A stretch of DNA of 64,000 nt from contig JARKIF010000026.1 in the NCBI GenBank assembly GCA_029378245.1, positions 186,001-250,000 on the forward strand. The letters are read 5' to 3'. Below are positions 22,285-32,177 of this stretch, piece after piece. Both the position numbers and the translations under genes were made by a program. The notes under the pieces were generated by a model, which saw only the letters and a program-made list of their open reading frames with translations, searched no databases and was not told where the DNA came from. How positions within the stretch are numbered: the stretch's first letter is position 1; the number at the start of each line of letters is the position of its first letter. The DNA comes from Roridomyces roridus. Its lineage: Eukaryota; Basidiomycota; Agaricomycetes; Agaricales; Mycenaceae.

Positions 22285-22292
22285 TATAAAAG
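22285..22292 (+). promoter_or_regulatory. TATA box of the nitroreductase-like gene
   Basis: TATAAAAG occurs about 40 bp upstream of the predicted start codon, a normal spacing for a focused fungal promoter with a short leader. Confidence 0.6.
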
Positions 22293-22330
22293 GCAGCAGC
22301 GGTTGGACTCGTTGGTTACTTATCAGCAAC

Positions 22331-23135
22331 ATGTCTGCCTCTTACCTGGACGCCATCACCGTTCGTCGCTCCAACTACGCGCTCACCAACAAGTCGTCCG
22401 TCTCGGACGAGAAGCTTCAGAATATCATCAAACATGCAGTCAAGCATTGTCCTACTCCGTTCAATAGCCAGTAGGTGGTCGGCAACGTGCTTCATCGGGA
22501 GACGCTCATCCCGTTACAGGACTAGTCGTGTCATTCTCGTCACTGGCTCGACCCACATCAAGCTATGGGAAGCGGTCATTGGGGCGTTGCTCCCTATGAT
22601 CCCGGAAGGTACTCCACCTCGACTTGCTTTTGTCAGATGATAACGGCTTTAGGCGACATGAGGACGCACTTCGCGGGTTTGCTGGACTTGCACAAAGGAG
22701 GGTACGGCTCCGTTATGTTCTTCGAGGACCAGGCGATCGTGGATGGGGTACGCGGATATCTCGTGGTCTTTCGTTGCAAGGTACTCACCCCTCTTATATA
22801 GATAATCCAGAAGCAGCCTTTGTGAGTCGTGGTCGCCACTCCGTATCGCAGTCACTCACCTCCACAGCGTGGCAAATCAATTCCCCGACTGGAACAAGAA
22901 CGCCGCGGGAATTCTCCACGCCACGATCTGGACGGCATTCAGCCTCGAGGGACTCGCTGCGACTCTGCAGCACCCTCCGTTGACTGCCGAGATGATCGCC
23001 GGTCTGAATCTCGGGTTCGATGTGCCGTCCACTTGGAAGTCGACTGCTATCCTGCCGTTTGGTGACCCTGCGGCGCCGCCGAAGGAGAAGACGTTCTCGC
23101 CAGTTGAGGATCGGTTCAAGGTGGTCAAGTCGTAG
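22331..23135 (+). CDS. Nitroreductase family protein (Hbn1/Frm2-like)
   Basis: Five exons (22331-22470, 22520-22608, 22653-22747, 22802-22821, 22868-23135) give a protein of about 203 residues, the usual length for fungal Hbn1/Frm2-type nitroreductases. The start is MSASYLDAITVRRSNYALT. Family blocks appear in order: IIKHAVKHCPTPFNSQTSRV (FMN-binding start), VILVTGSTHIKLWEAV, GYGSVMFFEDQAIVDG, QFPDWNKNAAGILHATIWTA and LEGLAATLQH, ending near VEDRFKVV. These enzymes bind FMN and reduce nitro-compounds or act in lipid signalling and oxidative stress in yeast. Exon 4 is only 20 nt and restores the DGIIQKQPFVANQFPDW reading; without it the frame is broken. The gene appears intact and has a TATA box. 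Confidence 0.9.
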
Positions 23136-23163
23136 ATTAGACAATGAATTAAATTGAAGGAAG

Positions 23164-23463
23164 TTACCGCGCCCTCTGTTCGCTTTCTCGCCGGTGATTG
23201 AGGTGGAGCGATTCGGACAACGCGAATTTCACGGTATCGGCTCGGCGCCTGCGAGATTCCCAGGTGGAAAAGTAAGTGGGCCGCTGCGACGCGTAGAAGG
23301 CTAGCGGATATTTGCATCGTCTTGCATAGATCACTTTGTCCATGAAGGAGTATATGCGATCTAAAAGCTCCGGGAATTCCTTCATGGTCTTGAGGGAGTC
23401 GCCAGTCAACGAGTGGGCGTAGAACGTAACAAGCGTCGCTGGTGCACGCTCACGGACGGGCAT
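23164..23463 (-). CDS. Small hypothetical protein
   Basis: A 99-residue frame, start MPVRERAPATLVTFYAHSLT, with a helical, basic C-terminal half (ADTVKFALSESLHLNHRR). It lies between two plus-strand genes with little room for other exons. I recognise no domain and see no signal peptide. It could be a real small gene or chance. Confidence 0.3.
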   Translation of the reverse strand: MPVRERAPATLVTFYAHSLTGDSLKTMKEFPELLDRIYSFMDKVIYARRCKYPLAFYASQRPTYFSTWESRRRRADTVKFALSESLHLNHRRESEQRAR

Positions 23464-23651
23464 TGTCCCGGATTGAACAGTGAATTACACGCCGTTGTCG
23501 GTGTCGGGAGCAAAGAACACGGATGCAGCGGAGAGTGAAGATGGAAGTGGGAGGAAAAGGCGATTTGATGAGATCATGATCACTGATCAGTGATTGAGCG
23601 TTTCTTTCTCTGCCACCACCTCGTTTCCTCCAACGCCCCTCACCTCGCGAC

Positions 23652-24929
23652 ATGAAGGAGTATGAACCCGTACCAACCCAAGAAGACGATGCCACTACCA
23701 CGGATCCGCCAAAGACCGCGTCACTGCTTCAGACAAGAGTGCCCCGACGCTTCTTGGTCGCTGGTGTCCTTTTCGGCGGGCTCCTCATCGTTTCTCTTGT
23801 CAGCATGTGGCAGGAAGTGCGAGTCAACGGCGTCTCCTCCGTCTGTATTCCAGTATTGACCAAGCGCGTGTATCTGAGAACGAGTCCTATCGGAGTCGAG
23901 GGAATCGGGGTGCGTGCCCCTCACTCTCCTCTGGACACGACGCTAACTCGAGCTCAAAGTCCGCACTCCAGCACTTCAAACACAGCATTGTTCTCTCCAA
24001 CGCTCTCGACGCCACGCTCATGCTCCCCAACACCACATCGCACCACGGCTACTCGACCTCGGACATCTTGAATGGCGAAGGCGTCGTCATGGACCCCAGC
24101 AAGGTCTGTCTCATTGCCGACGTTCTCCCAGACGCGCAGCGTGACAAGCTCGTCCGTGGGCTCTGCAAAGGGAACAAAGAGTCTCTGCAGCAGCTAGACG
24201 ACATGAAAGTGCTCCTCAAAAACTGCACCGCGTTCGTCGACTCCCACCAAGGCGAGGTGCGTCGGTGGCTTCCCATCATCTTCTATCCCCTACTCACTCC
24301 TACAGAAGATCACTCAAGATCTCAACGGCTGCATCGTTTCCTGGGTACGCTCCAAACTCGCCCCGTCGTACCAAACCCTCCCATCCCTCGGCTCGCCCCC
24401 ATCTCGCACCATCCGCGTCGGCGTGCACATCCGCTGGGGCGACCGCGCCAACCTCGGCAGCGATGGCTCGGAAGGCTCCAAACCGACACATTTCTACGGC
24501 TCAATGTGGCTCCCGCACATCGTCACCATCCTCTCTGACTTGCGCGCTGCCTCGAACGGACATGGTATTGTGCTCACGGTCGCCATGGAGGACGCAGACG
24601 CAGACGTGCTCGTGTGGTTGAACGAGACGCAGCCTTATACGCTACTCGACTCGGGCGACGCGCTGGGTGATTTACGCCAGTTGAGCGATAATGATGTGCT
24701 GCTGCTGGGTGAATCGTCTTATGGCGTCCTAGCGCATATGTTGGCCCCGCGTGGGCTTAGTATCGTCGAGCTGCAGAGAGGGTTGTGAGTGTCCTTTATT
24801 CGAATTTCGTGAATGATACTCACGCACAGCAGGGGCAAGTATGATAACACGAGCGGGTTTGGGAGGCAGGTGTTGTATCTGAAAGACTATGACGCTGATC
24901 GTTTGCGGCTCGGGCTTGAGAATGCATGA
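23652..24929 (+). CDS. Type II membrane glycosyltransferase-like protein, HIRWGD motif
   Basis: Four exons: 23652-23909, 23960-24256, 24306-24784 and 24833-24929, giving about 376 residues. A short cytoplasmic N-terminus (MKEYEPVPTQEDDATTTDPP) is followed by one membrane anchor (FLVAGVLFGGLLIVSLVSMW), the topology of a Golgi glycosyltransferase. After GIGSALQHFKHSIVLSNAL the protein carries VGVHIRWGDRANLG, a variant of the H-x-R-x-G-D nucleotide-sugar-binding motif of fucosyltransferase-like folds. The C-terminal part has LLLGESSYGVLAHMLAPRGL, where G-x-S-S-Y is a conserved substrate-site pattern in related fungal proteins. Donor and acceptor are unknown. Fungal members are usually left as hypothetical proteins. 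The gene looks intact. Confidence 0.75.
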
Positions 24930-25532
24930 TGCAGTGGTTTTTTTTCGCCTGTCTTTCTGTTTTCCTAGCTGTATCCTGGTTTTCGATGGAACTGTATAGA
25001 TTCTGTTCATTTGGAACGATCGCGATTCGGACGCACGATTCCCGAGACACTACCTACAGATCTGTCTGGACTCGATTCCAGCTTTCCGACACATCCACAG
25101 GAAAACGAGCGGGTACTTTTGAACATCAGAAATTCGGACACGTCCGAGCCGTTAGGCAAATCGGCAGGTTACTTACTCTCCGAATTCAGTTCGACATAAG
25201 TAAATACGCAGGCGGACTCGGGGACACGCGCCAAATGACAAGGGCGATCAGGCAACATCACCTCACTGAGCGCTTCGACTTCAAGAAACAAGTGAATGAT
25301 TCAGGATCATCTCCCCGAGGTGATTCAGATATATCAATAAGACCTTGTGATTATCTGGGGCCCCGAGCCCACCGGTACCGGCAGAAAAAAAAGAGACTGC
25401 GATGCGTGCCACCAAACTGTTGCAGTAAGATCAACAGCTGCGTCGCTGGGAAAACAAAAAATGAAGCGGATTTGACTCAATGAATCAGGGGGGAGCTAGG
25501 ACCAGAGTCCCATACAGCCTGGATCCAAGGTA
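24930..25532. other. Non-coding gap
   Basis: No gene, inverted repeat or known element seen. Terminal gap between the 3' ends of two convergent genes. Confidence 0.5.
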
Positions 25533-26652
25533 TCAGGACGAGGCCAGACGAGATGAATCAATGACGGCCACGGCAGCCAGTGTGGTATCGTCACGCACCT
25601 GCTCTCGCTGGCGACGACGCGGCGACAATGGACTGCCGCTTAAACTGAGCTCGCCTTCCGCCGTGACCGACCGTTTGCGCTTCCTAGGCTCGGGTGAGGG
25701 GGTGGGAGAAAAGGTCAGGGAGCGAGGGGGAGCGGCTGCACGTCCCGACCAATTCGAGGTGTGGACAGGGGGTGGCAGGATGGGGAGAGGCTCAGCGACG
25801 AGAGACGGGGCATCCCCCGTGGATGGTGGCTCGGCATCGAGAAGAGTGGCGGTCCTTTCAGCCTGCGCGGTACCGATCGAGCTTGATAAGGCAGAGGCCA
25901 AGAGATGCCGCAGCTGCTCCGGGTTGGCGTTGTCGATGTATTGGACAAGAGCTTTCCGCAAAACAGCGGGCTCCTCTGTCGCCGCGTCGAGTGGCTCGAC
26001 GATGGCGAGACTGTGAGGATGGAGCCGGCCGGCCTTGCTGGCAACCCGAGGGGTGAGAACCTTGTGACCATGGCACGACACGCTGCAGGGCGTCAGACCA
26101 GAAGATGAAACGTCGACAAACGCGACCCACCTGGAAGCTCGGACATGCTTTTCCGTGTCCGTGTAGGCACACATCCTGTGTGCTACGCTATCACCGGGGC
26201 CGCTCAGAAAGTGCCTCGCCGCGGCAGCTGCAGTCGGCACAGCTGGTCAGTGATGCTTGAGGGGCGATAGGGCCTCAAGCGATAGGGGCCCTATCTGGCC
26301 CTAAATTAGGGCCCTATCGAGTCTGGGGTCAAGTCATAGGCCCTATTGAGGTCCTAAATCTTATCTTATCTTATCTTCACGTGACATTACAGAGGCCAGG
26401 AGCCTCTGAGACACCTTAGAAACGGGGAGGTAACAGAGGAGCAAGAACTCACAGCCATAAATGCAACTGCAGAGTAGATGGAGCCGCAGAAATCAACATA
26501 TCAGAGCATATCAGAGAATCAAACCCATCACGGACCTATTTCCTTTTTTGGCCACCCGCCTCGATAGGGCCCTATCGCGGGGCCCTATTTATAGGGGATT
26601 AGGGCCTCATAGGGCCCTATCGGTCGGCGGGGGTCGATTTAGGGGCCCTATC

Positions 26653-26948
26653 TATGGGAAAGGTATTATTGGGGGAAGAGTAGATTTGGGGGGGGTAGCT
26701 TCCAAAGAATGGACTGAGTATATTCGTCAAGCTGAACTCGTACTTATACATGCAGCTTATCTACAATATGAAATAGGTAGAACATGAAACAGGGCATACC
26801 ACATGGTGAGGTTGAAGACCACATGCTAATGGTTGGAAATATAGGTAGGTGAAACAGTACCTGGATCTATGGGAGAAGTAATTAGGATAGAAGGAATAAT
26901 ATTCAGGATAATCGGAGTTGAACACGGTCACGGGTTGCATTTCCAACA
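26653..26948 (-). repeat. 3' LTR of the Copia element
   Basis: 296 bp, matching the 5' LTR without a difference that I can see, including the eight-G run. It begins TGTTGGAAATGC on the minus strand next to the polypurine tract. Confidence 0.95.
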
Positions 26949-26959
26949 CTCCCCCTCAA
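26949..26959 (-). other. Polypurine tract
   Basis: TTGAGGGGGAG on the minus strand lies directly before the 3' LTR, the expected primer site for plus-strand DNA synthesis. The TGA stop codon of the polyprotein is part of this tract. Confidence 0.85.
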
Positions 26960-29900
26960 GCCGTGGACAATCCAAGTGCACGAGCAAAGTGCTTGGCCTT
27001 GACACTCGGGAGAGCCTTGGTGAGGGTATCGGCAGTCATGTCGTCCGTAGAACAATAAACGAGCTTGATAGCGCCGGCCTCGATGATGTAGCGAATATAA
27101 TGGTATCGCAAGTCGATGTGCTTGGTGCGCGCGTGGTAATGACCGTCGTGAGCGAGAGCGATAGCTGACTGGCTGTCGCTGAAAAGGACGGTAGGCGATG
27201 TCAACGGGCGGAAGACTTCCCCGATGAGTTTGCGCATCCACATCGCTTCCTTGGCAGCGTGGGTTGCAGCGACGTATTCGGCCTCGGTCGTTGAGAGTGT
27301 GACGAGTTCTTGCTTCTTCGAAAGCCACGAAACAGCTCCCCCATCGACCATGAATACATAGCCCGTGATGGCCCTGCGGTGCTCCTGCGAGGCGCCATCC
27401 GCATCAACATATCCCTGCAATCCGCGCTTGTCTCCGCCGTAAGTGAGCGACAAGTTCTTCGTGCCGAGAAGATACTTGTATATGTGCTTGACGGCCTCCC
27501 AATGAGCCCAGCCAGGGTTGTCGTTGAATTGGGAAACAGTTGACACGGCGAACGCGATGTCGGGTCGAGTACCCATCGCGGCGTACATCAGAGATCCCAC
27601 TGCCTCGCGGTAAGGGACGTTCTTCATCCGAGCGATGTCCGTTACGCTCTTGGGTGACTGGTTTTTGGAAAGTGGAAGGTTGGGGTCCAGGGGCATCGCG
27701 CTCGGCTTCAAGTCGTTGAAATTGAAGCGTGTGATGATAGCCTCGATGTACGCGTGCTGCGAGAGGCTGATGGTGCGCTCGGTTGCGTCCCGAGTAACCT
27801 TGATACCGAGAAGCCAATTGATTGGCCCAAGGTCGGTGAGCTTGTATTTCTTGTGCATGTCGACCTTGAATTTCTCGATTTGCGCCAGCGAGCTTCCCAC
27901 AATCATACAGTCGTCCACATGGATTGCCAGGACGAGGAGATGACTATCCTCCCCCTTGAAGAAGACTCCGTGGTCAGACTCTGACCGTCTAAATCCCAAG
28001 TCTGCGAGTGCCTCACAAAGGAAATCGTACCAATTCTTCGCGCCCTGACGAAGACCGTAGATAGACTTGTGGAGCTTCAAAACAAAAAGCTCAGTGTCTC
28101 GAGTAGCATAGCCGGGAGGTTGCTCGAGATAGATGGACTCATCATCTGAGAGAACCCCGTTCAGAAATGCACTGTCGAAGTCGATGGTGTGGACAGGCCA
28201 GTTGTTCCGCGCTGCGATTGCGAGCAAAAGTCGAAAGGATGCCAATTTGGCGACGGGGGCGTAGGTCTCGTAGAAGTCGACGCCGTAGATCTGAGTGAAG
28301 CCCTTGGCAACGAGCCTGGCTTTGTACTTCTCGATTTCGCCCGCTGCGTTCTTCTTGATACGCAGGACCCACTTGGCTCCGACGACGTTAGAGCCAGGAG
28401 GTCGTTCCGTGATCGACCACGTTCCGTTCCGCTCGAGTGACGTAAGCTCGGCACGGATCGCCTCTTCCCACTTGGGCCAATCCGGCCTCTTCTTCGCCTC
28501 CTCGTAGGTCGGCTCGAGTCCCTCTGCGCCTGCGGTGACGGCTGCCATCGCAAAGTCCTCGACAGCGACCATCTCCCAGTCGTCCGAGACTGCGGCGGCC
28601 TCTGGTTCCTCCTGGATGGCCTGGATACCCTTCGGGATGGTGGGATCCATCGGCTTGTTGCTGGTGCGTCCTTCTCCATCGCGGAGACGTCTCACGTAGG
28701 CTGACTCTTTTCTAGCACGCTGGGGTCGTCCCTCGGGCTCTGGTTCCTCGAAATTCTGGCCCAAGACGTCGGTCCCTGAGGGATTTTGCGGCGTGCCTTC
28801 TTCATCCGGGATTTCTTCGACTGTGGGCTTCGGAGTGGGGGATTTGACGATGGGAGTCGATGTCTTGAGGGTCTCAGGTGCGTTTGCAGTCGTTTTCTGA
28901 CGCTCGGATTCCTCATTCTCCCCCTCGAGCGGCAGCGTAGAGACGACTTCATCTTCCTCAAGATTGAAGCTCACGCTCCGTTCCACTCCGACGGTGCGAC
29001 GATCTGCCCAATAGATTCGGTGGGCAGCGCTCTCTTCGTCGAATCCGACCCAATGACCCAGTTTGCCACGGTCATTCAGCTTCGTGCTGTTGTCGTGTAC
29101 GACGACTTTGCATCCCCATGGGTGCAACTCGCCTAGGTCGGGCTTCTCCCCAAAAACGATCTCGTGAGGGGTGGTTTCGCCAATTGCGCGGGTCCAGGTG
29201 CGGTTCTTCAAGTACACCGCGTGCATGAGTGCCTCACCCCACAGGAACTTCGGAAGACCGCTGTCGTGTAACATCGCCCGGACCTTGTTCAAGAGCGTGC
29301 GATTGAGTCGTTCGGAGACTCCGTTGTACTCGGGCGTGTCGTGGACGGTGAGACGGCGGATGGTGCCTTGGATAGCCAGGTGCGTGTCGAATTCTTTGCT
29401 TTTGTACTCGCCTCCGCGATCCGAGCGAAGGCACTTGATCTTCACGCCCTTCTGAGTATTCCACCAGGCCTCGTTTGCCTTGTAATGCTCGAAGACTTCG
29501 TCTTTGTGCGCCATCAAGTACACGCGAGTATAACGACTCTTGTCGTCGGTGAAGCTCACATAGTACTCCTTGTGGCGGATGGTACGGACAGGTGCGGGTC
29601 CCCACACGTCTGAATGGACCTCATCTCCCAGATTCTCTGCGCGTTTGGCCTCACGGAACTTCTGGATCGGCTTGCGAGTCATCTTGGCGAACTCGCACGA
29701 CTCGCACACTGTGGCCTCGCTGGTCTCGTCGAGTTCAACACCGTGAACAAGACCGTTCTTGACGAGCTTGCGCGCAGCGTCGTGCGCGACATGTCCCATC
29801 CGGCGATGCAGTTCGTCGATGGTGACTTTTTCCTTCGCGGCTCCAGCGAATTCGGTGGCGGGTTTTGCGTGCGGAGTGAATACACGGTACAGTCCGCCTT

Positions 29901-31800
29901 TCTCGTTGATTTTCCCAACGGGCTTGCGGTTCTTGTCGAAGATACGACACGCGCCGTCGCCGAACCATACGTGCGAGCCGGCAGCGTCGATGCGGCTGAT
30001 GGAGACGAGAGTCAAACCCATCGTAGGTGCGTACAACACATCCTTCAGCAAGATTCGGGATGCGGGCTGATCACCGTTCGGCACAGTGATGTACATGTCG
30101 CCCTTCCCAGTAGCTTGGAATGAACGCTTGTCTGCTGCCGTGATGCCTCTCGGTTCGATTTCGACGAAGTTGATGAAGCGCGCTCGATTTCCCGACATGT
30201 GCTTCGATGCACCCGAGTCGTAGAGCTCAATATCGATGAGGCTCGCTCCCGAATGTTCCGTGGTGAGCATGGCTGAGTCGAACGAGGTCGTGTATGCCTC
30301 TTCAGTGCCAACAGTCGACTCGTCGATGATTCCGTCACGCAGAGCCTCTGCGTCGAGCACGTTGTCGGTGCGTGCGCGGGCCAAGTACTCATTGATATTG
30401 CCCTCATCGAATTCAATCCACTCAAATGAGTCCTGAGAATCGTCGGAATCAACATCGCTTCCACCGTGGTGGCTTTGGGTGTCGTCACCCTCGTCGTCCG
30501 AGTCGGATACGTCTTGGAGCTCGGGCATGGACTCGTCGCTGTCGGAGTCCGTGTCTGCGTCATCGAAATCGGCCAAGTCGGCGGCGTCTTCAGTCGACGT
30601 TGTATCAGAGTCAGTGTCCGACTCCGAGACAGTTTGCAACGCGGGCATTTCATCGTCCTCGTAGTCGGTGTCGATGAGTTCACTGAGGCCCTCAGCATCT
30701 TCAAACAATCCATCGAAGATGTCGCTGTTGTCTTCTGCGTCATATGCGGTTGTGTCGAGCGCGAGTTTGTCTTCCTCGCAGCTCCCGTTATCCGAAACTC
30801 TCTCGGAAACGTTGAGACCTTCCTCAATGAAGTCCAACACGTTTGATTCCGCGTGCGCCATCCAAGCCGAATCCTCCTCAGCAACAGCCGCGCTGTTCTG
30901 AGATTTCCTTCCCTTGTTCTTCCCTCGTCCTTTGGGTCCTTGACCCGCCTTTCCACCACCCTCTGCCCAGCAGTCCGACTTGTAGTGCCCTTTCTTCTTG
31001 CAATTGAAGCACTCCACGTCTTTCTTCGACTTCTGATTCGAACCTCCACCGTGGCTATTCGGGTTGGAGAAGAAAGCGGCGTCCTTGTCGTCTTTCTTGC
31101 CGCCCTTCCGCAGAAGTCGGCGTTCGTACTCGTCGGTGACGGTGAGCATGAGGTCGTCAGGGGACAACGTCGTTCCAAGCACGCTGGATGTGGCGGTAAC
31201 GGCGGAGATGTAGGTGTCGAACGAGGAAGGGAGCGACCCAAGGATGATGGCGTAAAAATCATCCTCGGTCGGGGGTTGGCCCATGGCCGCGAGATCCTCA
31301 CGCATGGTGCGGAGCTTGGTGAAATGTGCACGTACGTCTCCGCGTTCGTCGCAACGTTCGTCTTGAAGCCTCCGGCGTAAATCGACAGATACCATGCGGG
31401 ATTTGTTTTGGAATTCGTTCGAGAGTGCCGTCCAAATGTCGCGAGCGGTGCTCTTACCTCGAATTTTCATGAACAGTGAGTCCGGGATTGTGCCAGCAAT
31501 CTGCTGCTTCACAATTGCCTCTCCTTGCATCCAATCTCTCATCTCTTTTCTCCACCGTGCGTCCAGCAGCTGCTGCGGCGTACTCAAGACCACAGCTTGC
31601 CCTGCTGACTGCCGAACATCAGCGAGAGGATCGAGCGGTGGTGCTCCATGCTCGTCCAAGTGCTCGGCAAGACCGCGAGCGTCTATGGCCCACTGAAAGC
31701 GGTCCTTGTAGATTACCCAGTTTGTGCCGGCAACCTCGAGCTTAGGTATGCGCAAGAAGTCGTCGCCGAGTCGAGTGGTGGTGGTGGAGGAAATGGACAT
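26956..31800 (-). CDS. Copia Gag-Pol polyprotein
   Basis: A single 1,614-residue frame without stops. Order of parts: Gag UBN2 region (about 60-230); CCHC zinc knuckle CFNCKKKGHYKSDCW (264-278); a long acidic Ser/Asp/Glu-rich stretch (about 310-480); aspartic protease active site DSGASKHM (about 526); GAG-pre-integrase and integrase (RRMGHVAHDAARK, then HSDVWGPAPV); reverse transcriptase with the catalytic HVDDCMIVG (about 1290) in place of the usual YVDD; and RNase H (SDSQSAIALAHDG, then ARTKHIDLRYHYIR). The integrase-before-RT order defines Ty1/copia. The product makes virus-like particles and integrates the element in the nucleus. All catalytic blocks appear intact. The acidic linker between zinc knuckle and protease is longer than I expect for this group. 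Confidence 0.95.
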   Translation of the reverse strand: MSISSTTTTRLGDDFLRIPKLEVAGTNWVIYKDRFQWAIDARGLAEHLDEHGAPPLDPLADVRQSAGQAVVLSTPQQLLDARWRKEMRDWMQGEAIVKQQIAGTIPDSLFMKIRGKSTARDIWTALSNEFQNKSRMVSVDLRRRLQDERCDERGDVRAHFTKLRTMREDLAAMGQPPTEDDFYAIILGSLPSSFDTYISAVTATSSVLGTTLSPDDLMLTVTDEYERRLLRKGGKKDDKDAAFFSNPNSHGGGSNQKSKKDVECFNCKKKGHYKSDCWAEGGGKAGQGPKGRGKNKGRKSQNSAAVAEEDSAWMAHAESNVLDFIEEGLNVSERVSDNGSCEEDKLALDTTAYDAEDNSDIFDGLFEDAEGLSELIDTDYEDDEMPALQTVSESDTDSDTTSTEDAADLADFDDADTDSDSDESMPELQDVSDSDDEGDDTQSHHGGSDVDSDDSQDSFEWIEFDEGNINEYLARARTDNVLDAEALRDGIIDESTVGTEEAYTTSFDSAMLTTEHSGASLIDIELYDSGASKHMSGNRARFINFVEIEPRGITAADKRSFQATGKGDMYITVPNGDQPASRILLKDVLYAPTMGLTLVSISRIDAAGSHVWFGDGACRIFDKNRKPVGKINEKGGLYRVFTPHAKPATEFAGAAKEKVTIDELHRRMGHVAHDAARKLVKNGLVHGVELDETSEATVCESCEFAKMTRKPIQKFREAKRAENLGDEVHSDVWGPAPVRTIRHKEYYVSFTDDKSRYTRVYLMAHKDEVFEHYKANEAWWNTQKGVKIKCLRSDRGGEYKSKEFDTHLAIQGTIRRLTVHDTPEYNGVSERLNRTLLNKVRAMLHDSGLPKFLWGEALMHAVYLKNRTWTRAIGETTPHEIVFGEKPDLGELHPWGCKVVVHDNSTKLNDRGKLGHWVGFDEESAAHRIYWADRRTVGVERSVSFNLEEDEVVSTLPLEGENEESERQKTTANAPETLKTSTPIVKSPTPKPTVEEIPDEEGTPQNPSGTDVLGQNFEEPEPEGRPQRARKESAYVRRLRDGEGRTSNKPMDPTIPKGIQAIQEEPEAAAVSDDWEMVAVEDFAMAAVTAGAEGLEPTYEEAKKRPDWPKWEEAIRAELTSLERNGTWSITERPPGSNVVGAKWVLRIKKNAAGEIEKYKARLVAKGFTQIYGVDFYETYAPVAKLASFRLLLAIAARNNWPVHTIDFDSAFLNGVLSDDESIYLEQPPGYATRDTELFVLKLHKSIYGLRQGAKNWYDFLCEALADLGFRRSESDHGVFFKGEDSHLLVLAIHVDDCMIVGSSLAQIEKFKVDMHKKYKLTDLGPINWLLGIKVTRDATERTISLSQHAYIEAIITRFNFNDLKPSAMPLDPNLPLSKNQSPKSVTDIARMKNVPYREAVGSLMYAAMGTRPDIAFAVSTVSQFNDNPGWAHWEAVKHIYKYLLGTKNLSLTYGGDKRGLQGYVDADGASQEHRRAITGYVFMVDGGAVSWLSKKQELVTLSTTEAEYVAATHAAKEAMWMRKLIGEVFRPLTSPTVLFSDSQSAIALAHDGHYHARTKHIDLRYHYIRYIIEAGAIKLVYCSTDDMTADTLTKALPSVKAKHFARALGLSTA

Positions 31801-31869
31801 GGTTAGTTAAACGGATACGGGGGTGATGCAGGTGAGGGTTAAAACGATTTTCTTTAGAAGCGGGGGTCG

Positions 31870-31881
31870 GGGCCCATAACC
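31870..31881 (-). other. Primer-binding site matching the initiator tRNA anticodon arm
   Basis: Directly after the 5' LTR the minus strand reads GGTTATGGGCCC. This is the complement of GGGCCCATAACC, the anticodon-loop region of eukaryotic initiator tRNA-Met, not of a tRNA 3' end. Drosophila copia and yeast Ty5 prime in this half-tRNA manner. Confidence 0.7.
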
Positions 31882-32177
31882 TATGGGAAAGGTATTATTG
31901 GGGGAAGAGTAGATTTGGGGGGGGTAGCTTCCAAAGAATGGACTGAGTATATTCGTCAAGCTGAACTCGTACTTATACATGCAGCTTATCTACAATATGA
32001 AATAGGTAGAACATGAAACAGGGCATACCACATGGTGAGGTTGAAGACCACATGCTAATGGTTGGAAATATAGGTAGGTGAAACAGTACCTGGATCTATG
32101 GGAGAAGTAATTAGGATAGAAGGAATAATATTCAGGATAATCGGAGTTGAACACGGTCACGGGTTGCATTTCCAACA
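31882..32177 (-). repeat. 5' LTR of the Copia element
   Basis: 296 bp, same sequence as the 3' LTR. Presumed promoter of the element. Its outer end carries TGTTGG and abuts CTATC. Confidence 0.95.

Larger units (their letters stand above)
19840..22330. other. Non-coding interval with a TIR element
   Basis: Contains the shared CT-rich leader of NLR copy 2 (about 19840-19920), a probable TIR element at 20541-21116, and then sequence without a supported gene. A 124-codon plus-strand frame at 21371-21745 and a 135-codon minus-strand frame at 21752-22159 have no recognisable domains and I do not call them. The last 50 bp hold the nitroreductase TATA box. Confidence 0.4.
26653..32177 (-). mobile_element. 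Full-length Ty1/copia retrotransposon
   Basis: A 5,525 bp element with two 296 bp LTRs, identical by eye, flanked by the 5 bp target duplication CTATC (26648-26652 and 32178-32182). LTRs read TGTTGG...CCCATA on the minus strand. It carries a primer-binding site, a polypurine tract and a single uninterrupted polyprotein, so it may still be mobile. LTR identity implies very recent insertion. Confidence 0.95.

Noticed and set aside
30045..31331. Long Arg/Ser/Thr-rich open frame on the minus strand
   Set aside because: It is the shifted frame of the Copia polyprotein; its composition reflects the acidic region's codons and no domain is recognisable.
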